NCBI GenBank assembly: GCA_016706685.1
Contig: JADJJE010000025.1
Span: 1 to 64,000, forward strand
DNA length: 64,000 nucleotides
Source: Sandaracinaceae bacterium
GTDB lineage: Bacteria > Myxococcota_A > Polyangia > Polyangiales > Houyiibacteriaceae
Direction of reading: 5' to 3'
Positions within the stretch are counted from its first letter, which is position 1. Every line of letters starts with the position of its first letter. Position numbers and translations under genes: made by a program. The notes beneath the pieces are model-generated. The model was not told where the DNA came from and ran no database searches. It saw only the letters and a list, made by a program, of their open reading frames with translations. Shown here in pieces: positions 16,156-23,907 of this stretch.

Positions 16156-17703
16156 TCAGCCCGCGACCAGCCGCGGCAGCCCGAAGCGAGAGGGCTTGCG
16201 CTCGCGGTGCTCCTTCGCCGCCAGGCGTCCTGCCACCACGCCGCTCGCCAGGCACGGCACCACGCCGGGGCCCATCACGCCTGCGCCCGCGTGGTAGAGG
16301 CCCTCGAGCGGACCCTTCGGCTTGTAGGCGTGCAGCGCGAACTGCTCGGGCAGCGCAGCGGGCCCATAGATGGAGCCGTCCACCGCGCCGGCGAAGTGCA
16401 TGTTGGTCACGGGCGTGGACACGTCCTTCACGGCGACGTCGCCCACCAGGCCCGGCCAGCGACGCTCCACCGAGGCCAGCAGCTTGTCGCCCAGCTCGTC
16501 CTTGAAGGCCTCGTACTCTGCGGGGCGCTTCATGGACTTCGAGTCCGCCCACTTGGCGAAGGGCGCGAAGGGCGCGAGCGTGACCACCTCGAGCGTGGAG
16601 CAGCCCGCGGGGGCCATGGTGCCGGTGTCGTCCTTCAGCGAGTTGGGCGACAGGAAGAACGCGAAGTCGTCCGAGAGGCGCCCCTCGAGCGCGGGGCCGA
16701 ACGCGGCCTCGATGTCCCAGGAGGGGTAGTCCCACACGTTGAACGCGCCCATGCCGTGGTCACGCAGGTCGCGCTCGAGCCCCAGGAACAGGCAGATGCT
16801 GCCCACCGACGGCACGGTCTTCTTCACCTTGCGGCGCATGCTGCTGGGCAGCACCGACGAAGGCAGGAAGCTCCCGTAGGTGAGCTTCGGGTCCACGGCG
16901 GAGATCACGATCTCGGCGTCGATGCGCTCGCCATCCGCCAGCGTCACGCCGGTCACGCGGCGCCCCTCCACGTTGATGCGGGCCACCTCGGCGCGGCGCC
17001 GGTAGACCGCACCGTGTGCGCTGCCCTGGTCTACCAGCGCGTCACGCAGGCTGCCGCTGCCACCACGCGGGAAGTACGAACCGTCGATGAAGTGCAGGAA
17101 CACGGCCACCCCCAAGATGGCGGGTGCCTTGCTGGGCGGCAGGCCGTAGTCGCCGCACTGCGCCGCGAAGACGGAGCGCACGCGCGGGTTGCTGAAGCTC
17201 TGCGCCAGCAGCTCACCAAAGGTGCGCCGGTACCAGAGCGCCGCGATGGGCAGGCCCATGAGCCTGCGTGGGTCCCGGCCGCTGCCGTTGATGAGCCCGT
17301 GCAGGGCGCTCAGCTTCTGGATGAACGCGTCGATCTCGCGCTGGTCGGCCGGGAACAGCGCCACGATGCGGTCGCGAAAGCGATCGAGGCCCACCGGGAT
17401 GGCCAGCTCGAAGTCGGGGAAGCGCAGCACGTCGAAGCCGTCTGGATCCATGGGGCAGAAGAGCTCCGACGCGTCCAGGCCCACGCGGCGCAGGATGCGG
17501 TGCAGCCCTTGGCCCGGCGCGGCCTGGCCCACGTAGTGGACGCCGGGATCGAAGTGATAGTGGCGCCGCGCGAAGGGGTTCAAGAACCCGCCCAGCTGCT
17601 TCCCACGCTCGAGCGCGATGACCTCGAAGCCCTCTTGGGCGAGGGCCACGCTGGCTGTCAGACCGCCTGCGCCCGTACCGATGACCACTGCTCGCTTCAC
17701 CAT
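16156..17703 (-). CDS. CrtI-like FAD-dependent oxidoreductase (phytoene desaturase / retinol saturase family)
   Basis: 515 aa from the ATG at 17703, which has AGGAG eight bases upstream; an in-frame ATG at 17745 lies in the operator and is rejected. The FAD-binding GTGAGG is at residues 9-14, followed by an acidic Glu (ALERG). The family C-terminal motif for the cofactor appears as GAGVMGPGVVPCLASG near 480. Members desaturate carotenoids or reduce/saturate polyenes; which one is not visible, and no other carotenoid gene is in the window. It is divergent from a TetR regulator, with a palindrome between them that very likely controls it. Confidence 0.88.
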   Translation of the reverse strand: MVKRAVVIGTGAGGLTASVALAQEGFEVIALERGKQLGGFLNPFARRHYHFDPGVHYVGQAAPGQGLHRILRRVGLDASELFCPMDPDGFDVLRFPDFELAIPVGLDRFRDRIVALFPADQREIDAFIQKLSALHGLINGSGRDPRRLMGLPIAALWYRRTFGELLAQSFSNPRVRSVFAAQCGDYGLPPSKAPAILGVAVFLHFIDGSYFPRGGSGSLRDALVDQGSAHGAVYRRRAEVARINVEGRRVTGVTLADGERIDAEIVISAVDPKLTYGSFLPSSVLPSSMRRKVKKTVPSVGSICLFLGLERDLRDHGMGAFNVWDYPSWDIEAAFGPALEGRLSDDFAFFLSPNSLKDDTGTMAPAGCSTLEVVTLAPFAPFAKWADSKSMKRPAEYEAFKDELGDKLLASVERRWPGLVGDVAVKDVSTPVTNMHFAGAVDGSIYGPAALPEQFALHAYKPKGPLEGLYHAGAGVMGPGVVPCLASGVVAGRLAAKEHRERKPSRFGLPRLVAG

Positions 17704-17743
17704 GCCGTGCTCCTGTCTCTGTCTGCCGTCTCGCTGCGCCGCC

Positions 17744-17784
17744 ATGTAAGCACCGCATACTTAAAGCGTGAGCATTGCTTACAT
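17744..17784. promoter_or_regulatory. Perfect inverted repeat, likely TetR-family operator
   Basis: ATGTAAGCA (17744-17752) and TGCTTACAT (17776-17784) are exact reverse complements, with centres 32 bases apart, roughly three helical turns. The site lies in the 108-base gap between the divergent CrtI-like and TetR genes. A second, smaller symmetry (AGCAT 17771-17775 and ATGCT 17787-17791) overlaps the right arm. Autoregulation plus control of the oxidoreductase is the natural reading. Confidence 0.55.
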
Positions 17785-17811
17785 TGATGCTCTGTGCAAC
17801 AGAAAGTGCGA

Positions 17812-18429
17812 ATGACCGAGCGCTACCACCACGGCGACCTGCGCGACGCGCTGCTCAACGCCGCCACCGGCATGCTGGCCGAGACGGGGCCGAGTGGGCT
17901 CTCGCTGCGTGAGGCGGCGCGGCGCGCGGGCGTCAGCACGGGCGCGCCCTACCGGCACTTCAAGGACAAGGACGAGCTGCTCACCGCGCTGGCCACGCGC
18001 GGGTTCTTGGCGCTGCATGCGGCGCTCGGAGCCGCCGACGTGCACGCGGCCGCCGCGGCACCCCTCGAGCGGCTGCGGTGCCTCGGTGTGGCCTACGTGG
18101 AGTTCGCCGTGACCGAACCCGCGCTCTTCCGCCTGATGTTCGGTGAGCTCGCGCCCAGCATGGACGCATCTCCCGAGCTGGCCGACGCCATTCGTCTGGC
18201 TGGCGCGCACCTGCCGCGTGCTGCGCAGGCGGTGCAGGCCGAGCTGCGCAGCGCGTCCACCGAGGACATCACGCTGCTGGCCTGGTCGGTGGTGCACGGC
18301 GTGGCGTCGCTGTACTTGGACGGCCACCTGCGCGCGTTCGAACGCAAGGGTGAAGCCGGCGGTGCGGGTGTCGCCGAGCGCGTCACGCGCGCGCTGGTGG
18401 CGGCCATCTCGGGTGCCTCGGCGTCCTGA
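17812..18429 (+). CDS. TetR/AcrR family transcriptional regulator
   Basis: 205 aa from the ATG at 17812 (MTERYHHGDLRDALL). A six-residue longer GTG form at 17794 is less likely. The N-terminal TetR helix-turn-helix is textbook: LREAARRAGVSTGAPYRHF at about 32-50. The remaining ~150 residues form the helical ligand-binding and dimerisation domain, with the TetR_C pattern LFRLMFGEL in the middle. It lies head-to-head with the CrtI-like oxidoreductase and probably represses it and itself. Its 3' end converges on the polyketide operon, 19 bases away. Confidence 0.92.
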   Translation: MTERYHHGDLRDALLNAATGMLAETGPSGLSLREAARRAGVSTGAPYRHFKDKDELLTALATRGFLALHAALGAADVHAAAAAPLERLRCLGVAYVEFAVTEPALFRLMFGELAPSMDASPELADAIRLAGAHLPRAAQAVQAELRSASTEDITLLAWSVVHGVASLYLDGHLRAFERKGEAGGAGVAERVTRALVAAISGASAS

Positions 18430-18448
18430 CCGCACCCTGTCCGTGCTC

Positions 18449-19252
18449 CTACGCCAGCTCCGCCAGGAACGCGATCACGAGGCGCGTAAACTCCGCCTCG
18501 GCCTCGAGATTGGAGAGGTGGCCTGCTCCGGCGAGCACGTGCAGGGTGGCTCCCGGAATGTGGTCTGCCAGCACCTGCAGCAGCGCGGGCGGCGTGACCA
18601 CGTCGTCGGCGCCCGCGATCAGCAGCGTGGGCACCGCGATGTCCCGCAAGCTGGCGGTGTGATCGCTGCGCGTGGCGATGGCCACCAGGCTCGCCGCCAC
18701 ACCGCCTTCGGTGGCACCGCTCGCGAGCGACAACAGCTGCTTCGACAGCGCGGGCAGCGTGGCCTGCGTGTGGGGTGAGAGCTGCTTTGCGATCTGCGCC
18801 GCAACGAACGCCGCGGCACCACCACGCCGCAGCACGCGCAGGCCCTCCGCGCGCCCGAGCTTCGCGGTGTCCGAGTCCGCCCCCGCTTGGGTGTTGGCGA
18901 GGATCAGCCCACGCACGCGCTCGGGAGCACGCGCCACCGCGCGCAGCGCCACGTAGCCGCCCATCGAGAGGCCCGCGAGCACACACGTCTCGATCTCGAG
19001 GTGGTCCAGCAGCGCGAGCCAGTCGTCCACCACGTGCTCCAGCATGTAGGCGGTGCCGTCCTGGCTCCGGGTGCCCGCGCCCTGCACGTCGAACGCGATG
19101 AAGCGTGCGTGCCCCTTCAGCCCCTCCCGCTGCGCCTCCCACATGCCCGAGTGGTAGGGAAAGGCGTGCAGAAAGACGACCGGCACGGCCTGCGCGTCGC
19201 CGTCGTCGATGAACGAGAATGAAAGTGTCATGGGTTGGATTGTCTCACTCAT
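18449..19252 (-). CDS. Alpha/beta hydrolase, last gene of type III PKS operon
   Basis: 267 aa. The nucleophile elbow GLSMGG (Ser96), the oxyanion-side HAF motif near 29-31, the acid in AGADDVV and the His in GAGHLSN give a complete catalytic triad of the 3-oxoadipate enol-lactonase / epoxide-hydrolase-like group. It overlaps the preceding hydrolase by eight bases. An alternative ATG 21 bases inside would remove the overlap. Within the operon it could release, trim or lactonise the polyketide, or hydrolyse an ester made by the acyltransferase; this is inference from position. Confidence 0.88.
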   Translation of the reverse strand: MSETIQPMTLSFSFIDDGDAQAVPVVFLHAFPYHSGMWEAQREGLKGHARFIAFDVQGAGTRSQDGTAYMLEHVVDDWLALLDHLEIETCVLAGLSMGGYVALRAVARAPERVRGLILANTQAGADSDTAKLGRAEGLRVLRRGGAAAFVAAQIAKQLSPHTQATLPALSKQLLSLASGATEGGVAASLVAIATRSDHTASLRDIAVPTLLIAGADDVVTPPALLQVLADHIPGATLHVLAGAGHLSNLEAEAEFTRLVIAFLAELA

Positions 19253-20039
19253 TGAGGAAAGCGAGCACGTGCTCTGCCGTGCGGATTGGCGACTCCGCCG
19301 AGAGGTCGTGACCGGCCTCGGCGATCACCGCTCTTCGGACGTTGGGGATGGTGGTCAGCAGCTCCGCCTGGGAGGCGCCGGTCGGCAACGGATCACGCGC
19401 GCCCACGAGCACCAGCGTTGGCGCGGCGATGCGCGCCAGCGAGCTGCGCGCATCGTGACGGGCCGCCGCCACCAGCATGCGCGCGATGTTGGCGCGCGTG
19501 GTGGGACGCACGCGCGCGAGCGTTCGGATGCGGTCCACCTCGTCGGGATGCTCCGCCCGGAAGGCGTGAGACAGCACCCGCGTCGCGAGGCAGGCATCCA
19601 CGTCCGTGGCGTTCTTGGTGAGGCACAGCGCGAGCGAGAGCGCGCGGCCGAGCGCCTGGTAGCGAAACTCGAGGCCGTACGGGACCGTCGAGGCGAGCAC
19701 CAGCTTGTCCACGCGCGCCGCCTCGTCGATGGCGAGCCACTGCGCGGCCATGCCACCCATGGAGATCCCGTAGACATGGCAGCGCGGGACGTCCAGGTGG
19801 TCCAGCAGCGCTCGCGCGTCGGCCGCGCACCGACGCGTTGTCCACGCCCAGGGTGCGTCACTCGAGTCGCCGGCGCCGCGAGGGTCGAAGGTGATCACGC
19901 GCAGACTCTGAGACAGGATCGCGGCGAACGCGTCCCAAGAGACCAGCGACCCCCCGAGCGGGCTGAAGAGGAGAATCGAGGGACCACTCCCCCGCACCTG
20001 GTAGGCGAGCCGCGCGCCGTCGGAGAGGAGCAGGTCCAT
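19245..20039 (-). CDS. Alpha/beta hydrolase in type III PKS operon
   Basis: 264 aa. The elbow GISMGG places the nucleophile at Ser93. The acid is in LVGARDPLP, the His in AEAGHDLS. The N-terminal strand pattern (LLFSPLGGS) is slightly unusual because the common HG oxyanion pair is replaced by PLGG. It is paralogous in fold to its downstream neighbour but not a close copy. It shares one base with the stop of the acyltransferase gene, a TGATG-type coupling, so it is made together with the biosynthetic enzymes. Confidence 0.87.
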   Translation of the reverse strand: MDLLLSDGARLAYQVRGSGPSILLFSPLGGSLVSWDAFAAILSQSLRVITFDPRGAGDSSDAPWAWTTRRCAADARALLDHLDVPRCHVYGISMGGMAAQWLAIDEAARVDKLVLASTVPYGLEFRYQALGRALSLALCLTKNATDVDACLATRVLSHAFRAEHPDEVDRIRTLARVRPTTRANIARMLVAAARHDARSSLARIAAPTLVLVGARDPLPTGASQAELLTTIPNVRRAVIAEAGHDLSAESPIRTAEHVLAFLNE

Positions 20040-20818
20040 CAGGCTCCTGCAGCGAGGGCGTCGAGCGTGGTCTGCATGCGCGCGCGAACGTGCTCACGCA
20101 CCGCCGTCGCGTCATCGTCGGCTCCCACACGGATCGGAGGGAGCACCCGCAGCCGGATCGGAAAGGGCAGTGGCAAGTAGGGCGTCCACGGACCCACCGC
20201 GAGGCCCCAGGGGAGGGCCAGCGCCAGCGGAAAGCGCTCGAGTCGCCCCCAGCGCGCCAGCTGGAGGCGGCGTGCGATGGCGCGACCATCGTTGAAGATG
20301 TAGGCGGAGCGATGGGCGCCGTGCACCACGATGGGCACGATGGGAACGCCCGCCTCGCGCGCCACGCGCACGAACCCGGTGCGCTCGCCCAGCACGATGC
20401 GGTCACGCTCGCGGCTGTGCCGGTACGCCTCGAGGTCGCCGCCCGGGTAGACCAGCACCTGGCCTCCCTGCGCGAGCGCCCGCAGCGCGTTCGACGGACA
20501 CGCTCGCAGCGCGCCGAAGCGCTGTAGGAGGCGACCCGCTTGGGGCACGTGGCGCATCACGAAGTCGTGGGCCAGCGCGTAGAGCGGCGCATCGGCACCG
20601 CGCACGTGCAGCAGCGTGCCCAGCGTGCACAGGAGGTCCGGACCGGTGATGCCACCGTTGTGATTCGACACGTAGAGCGCCGGGCCGCTCGGGACGTGCT
20701 CGAGGCCGTCGCGCCGGAGCTGCAGGTAGCTGCGGTTGAAGCGCTCGACCGCGGGGAGCGCGCTGCGAATGAGCCCGGGGTCCCGCAGATCCAGGCGGTC
20801 GGGGTCGAACGGCGTCAT
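20039..20818 (-). CDS. Lysophospholipid / diacylglycerol-type acyltransferase in type III PKS operon
   Basis: 259 aa, membrane-associated. The catalytic block is NHNGGITGPD (52-61): it keeps the His and Asp of PlsC-type acyltransferases but with a longer gap than the classical H(X)4D. The second block, VYPGGD (123-128), resembles the PGG motif of the DAGAT/phytyl-ester-synthase branch. This points to a transferase acylating a hydroxyl group, perhaps the phenolic or chain hydroxyl of the polyketide product. It overlaps the flavoprotein gene by four bases. Confidence 0.8.
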   Translation of the reverse strand: MTPFDPDRLDLRDPGLIRSALPAVERFNRSYLQLRRDGLEHVPSGPALYVSNHNGGITGPDLLCTLGTLLHVRGADAPLYALAHDFVMRHVPQAGRLLQRFGALRACPSNALRALAQGGQVLVYPGGDLEAYRHSRERDRIVLGERTGFVRVAREAGVPIVPIVVHGAHRSAYIFNDGRAIARRLQLARWGRLERFPLALALPWGLAVGPWTPYLPLPFPIRLRVLPPIRVGADDDATAVREHVRARMQTTLDALAAGA

Positions 20819-21954
20819 GCGCTCGCCTCGAGCATGCCGTTGCGCCGCAGGGCCGAGGCTGGGATGCGGGTGCGGAACGCTACGGACGAGATGATCGCGG
20901 GGAACCGGCGGGCCAGGAGCGCGAGGCCACGCTGCGTGGGGGAACGAACGAGCGCCTGCGAAAGGGCGGTGGCCAGCATCACCTGCGGCCCGACGTCGCG
21001 TGCGAGCCGCTGCTGGAACGCGGTGGCGCTACCCCCCGCCAAGAAAGTCTCGGCGGCGAGCCGCGCGCTGTGCAGCGCGATGGCGATGCCGTCTCCCGCG
21101 AAGGAGGGGATCACGGCCGCTTGGTCGCCGAGCTGGAACACACCATCCGAGTACCGCTGGACGTATCCGTAGGGAATCGACGAGAGCGCCAGTGGCTTCT
21201 CCCAGCACGCCTCCGCGTACTCGAGGCGCCGGCGGAGGTGCGGTGACTCGGCGAGCATGGTGGTGAGGAGCCTCTCGAAGCGGTAGCCGAGGCTCTCGAA
21301 GCGGCTGCGTCGGACCACCAGACAGAGGTTGGCGTACCCGTGCTCGATGGGCTGCAACCCCGCGTAGCCGCCGTCGAAGAGCACGAGCTCCACGTGCCGC
21401 TCGATGGCGCACGTCTGCGCCTTGGCCAACACGTAGTGCATCTTGAACGCGACGAGGTCGTTCTGCAGCCCGCCCGTGCGAGCGTGGCCGCGCAGATCAT
21501 GCTTCCCGGTGGCGAGGAACGCGGCTTGGCTCTCGAGATGGGTCGCGTCCGCCAGGCGCGCGGTGAAGCCGGACGTCGTGGGGCCCAAGGCGTTGACGCG
21601 GCGCCCACGGAGCACCTGCACCCCTTCCTCCGTTGCGCGCGCCAGCATCGCTTCGTCCAGTAACCGGCGGGAGAGGCTGCGCGCCTCGAAGGGCAGCGCG
21701 ATCTCCGCTTGGACGCTCCGCTCGATGAACCGCACCGCGGTGATGGGCACCGCCCCGAGGGCATCGAGGTCCACGCCGCAGGCCGCGAGATAGTGCACGG
21801 CTTCGTGGGAGAGGAACTCCCCGCACACCTTGTCGACCGGCTGCTTCTCGCGCTCGACCAGCACCACATCGCGCCCCGCGCGAGCGAGCTGGATCGCCAC
21901 GTGGGAGCCCGCAGGCCCCGCGCCCACCACCAGCGCGTCGAGCATCGGTGTCAT
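20815..21954 (-). CDS. FAD-dependent oxidoreductase (geranylgeranyl-reductase / hydroxylase-like) in type III PKS operon
   Basis: 379 aa. The FAD Rossmann motif GAGPAG is at 11-16, followed by the acidic VERE. The distinctive CGEFLS at 44-49 is common in type III PKS-linked flavoproteins. The second FAD motif GDQAAVIPSFAGDGIA is at 276-291. The family hydroxylates aromatic rings or reduces double bonds; in alkylresorcinol clusters a flavoprotein of this type oxidises the ring to a quinone. It overlaps the methyltransferase by four bases (ATGA). Confidence 0.88.
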   Translation of the reverse strand: MTPMLDALVVGAGPAGSHVAIQLARAGRDVVLVEREKQPVDKVCGEFLSHEAVHYLAACGVDLDALGAVPITAVRFIERSVQAEIALPFEARSLSRRLLDEAMLARATEEGVQVLRGRRVNALGPTTSGFTARLADATHLESQAAFLATGKHDLRGHARTGGLQNDLVAFKMHYVLAKAQTCAIERHVELVLFDGGYAGLQPIEHGYANLCLVVRRSRFESLGYRFERLLTTMLAESPHLRRRLEYAEACWEKPLALSSIPYGYVQRYSDGVFQLGDQAAVIPSFAGDGIAIALHSARLAAETFLAGGSATAFQQRLARDVGPQVMLATALSQALVRSPTQRGLALLARRFPAIISSVAFRTRIPASALRRNGMLEASA

Positions 21955-22670
21955 CGATACCTCGCGAGCGTGAGCCGGAACGGCACCTGCCAGGCAATCT
22001 TCACGGCCCCGCTGGGCACGCCGGCTTCGAGCAGAAAGCGCTCCCAGTCAGCACGCGAGAAGGCCCGCGCGATGGACACGGGGCCGTCGTGCTGGACGAA
22101 GCGGTGATACCCCGCGAGGTCCGACCACAAGCGGAAGAACGCGTAGGGCACGCGGTGACGGTGCAGGTCGTTCACGAACCACCCGACCCGCGCGCAGTCC
22201 TCCATGAACACCAGAAAGCGCACGAGCGCGCCATCCGAGAGGTGGTGGGTGAAGAGCGAGCTCAAGATGACGTCGACGTCGGCCTCTCGCGCGTACTCGA
22301 ACGCGTCGGCCGTGACCCAGCGGATGTCCAGTGCCGGGTCCGTGGCCTCGACGGCGGCGCGGCGCGACCAGGGGTTCATGTCCACCCCCGTGAGCTCCAC
22401 GGGGATGCCTCGCTTCCGCGCCCACTTCGCGACCTGCCGCAGCATGTCGCCGTAGCCGCTGCCCACGTCCAAGATGCGAAGCCGCCTGCCGCTCGGCCGC
22501 TGGTTCACCGTGAGCGCGTCGAGGTAGGCGATGGTGGGCCGGTACGCGAGCGTGAGGCGATTGACCGCAGCCAGGTCCACCAGGCAAGCGCGGAAGTCCT
22601 CGAACGACACCGCCTCGGTGTCCATCAGCTCGTCGACGGTGGAGCGTTGCGCGAAGTCTTGGGCGGTCAT
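21951..22670 (-). CDS. Class I SAM-dependent methyltransferase in type III PKS operon
   Basis: 239 aa. Motif I is RILDVGSGYGDML (65-77), followed by the acidic SAM-ribose contact in LTGVDMNPWS and post-I residues DAFEYARE. A helical head (ELMDTEAVSFEDFRACLVDL) is typical of methyltransferases encoded beside type III polyketide synthases. It should O- or C-methylate the aromatic product or intermediate. It starts four bases after the synthase stop, with no separate promoter visible. Confidence 0.88.
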   Translation of the reverse strand: MTAQDFAQRSTVDELMDTEAVSFEDFRACLVDLAAVNRLTLAYRPTIAYLDALTVNQRPSGRRLRILDVGSGYGDMLRQVAKWARKRGIPVELTGVDMNPWSRRAAVEATDPALDIRWVTADAFEYAREADVDVILSSLFTHHLSDGALVRFLVFMEDCARVGWFVNDLHRHRVPYAFFRLWSDLAGYHRFVQHDGPVSIARAFSRADWERFLLEAGVPSGAVKIAWQVPFRLTLARYR

Positions 22671-22674
22671 TGGT

Positions 22675-23745
22675 TCAAACCTTGTGGAACAACATGGTCT
22701 CGGCGCAGAGGCCCGGCCCGAACGCCAGGGCGCACCCGCGCTCTCCGCGGCTGGCGTCCAGCATCACGGAGTCGAGCACGAACGAGAGCGTGGCCGAGGA
22801 CATGTTCCCGTACTGCTGGAGCACGTCCCGGGAGGTCGCGAGCGCCAGAGCGTCGAGGCCGAGGCCGCGCTCGACGCCTTCGAGCACCGAGCGGCCGCCA
22901 GGATGCACGGCCCAACGCTCGATGTCGCTCGGTGGACTTCCACCCAGGATCGAGAAGGCCTCCGAGTCGAGCGCGCCCGCGATGGCGTTGGGGACTCGAC
23001 CCGAGAGGTGCATCTCGAAGCCGGCGTCGCCTATGTGCCACGTGATCAGGTCTTCGGTGTTCTGGATGGTGGTCGCGTAGAAGCTGTCCATGGCGAGCCC
23101 CACGGGGTCGCTGCTCACCAGGGTGGCGGCGCACCCGTCGCTGAACAGCAGGAAGGACAGCATGGTCTCGAGGTCCACCGCGGCCTGCAGGTGCAGGGTG
23201 CAGAGCTCGAGGTTCACGATCAGCACTCGTGAGCGAGGCTCCGAGAGGACCACGTGCCGCGCGAGCTTCAGCGCGTTCACGCCCGCCGAACAGCCCATGA
23301 AACCCACGATGGTGCGCTCGACCGACTTGCGGAGCCCGAGCTGCCGCACGATGGCGTGATCCAGCCCCGGCGCATAGAAGCCGGTGCACGACGTGATGAT
23401 CAGGTGCGTCACCCAAGCGATCTCGCCGCCCAGCGCCAGCTTCTCGAGGGCCGTCGCGGCCAGCTCGGGGGCGTGCCGCTCGTACAGCTTCATGCGCTCG
23501 GCCGTGCTCGGGAAGGCGCCACGCTCGTACAGGCCTCGGTCATCGAGCGAGGTCGCGTGGGGCTCCTCGTTCGCGCGAAGGACGGAGTACCGATGGTCGA
23601 TGTGAGCGCGGTTGGCCATCCGGTCGAAGACCGCGCGGTCGGACGGATTCTCGAGCGACTCGCGAGCGAAGCGCACGAACGCCTCGTGGATGTCGTGTTC
23701 GGGCACTGACGTGGCAATGCGATTGATGTATGCGGCGGTCGTCAT
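22675..23745 (-). CDS. Type III polyketide synthase (chalcone/stilbene synthase family)
   Basis: 356 aa from the ATG at 23745, which is preceded by AGGAAG; upstream frame lacks coding character. Thiolase fold with the complete triad: Cys152 in GFMGCSAGVNA, His281 in AVHPGGRSVL and Asn314 in QQYGNMSSAT. The enzyme extends a starter acyl-CoA with malonyl-CoA and cyclises the chain to a resorcinol, pyrone or phloroglucinol. It is the first of six genes with overlaps or gaps of only a few bases. The 162-base gap to the divergent gene at 23908 must hold its promoter. Starter length cannot be read from sequence. Confidence 0.95.
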   Translation of the reverse strand: MTTAAYINRIATSVPEHDIHEAFVRFARESLENPSDRAVFDRMANRAHIDHRYSVLRANEEPHATSLDDRGLYERGAFPSTAERMKLYERHAPELAATALEKLALGGEIAWVTHLIITSCTGFYAPGLDHAIVRQLGLRKSVERTIVGFMGCSAGVNALKLARHVVLSEPRSRVLIVNLELCTLHLQAAVDLETMLSFLLFSDGCAATLVSSDPVGLAMDSFYATTIQNTEDLITWHIGDAGFEMHLSGRVPNAIAGALDSEAFSILGGSPPSDIERWAVHPGGRSVLEGVERGLGLDALALATSRDVLQQYGNMSSATLSFVLDSVMLDASRGERGCALAFGPGLCAETMLFHKV

Positions 23746-23907
23746 CGGCTTCCTACGCGGCCAATGCAACACGGAGGCCAGACCGGTTGGCGCTTGCCCG
23801 TGGGCGCGCTTCTCCTCGGGGCCACGTCGCAGACAGGCGCACGAGCCCCGATAGAGTGGTCTTCGGGGGGTCACGCTGCATCACTCTGATGGGGTACCGT
23901 CCACGGG

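Noticed and set aside
15931..17787. 618-codon open frame antisense to the CrtI-like gene
   Set aside because: Same reason; it also runs through the palindromic operator region.
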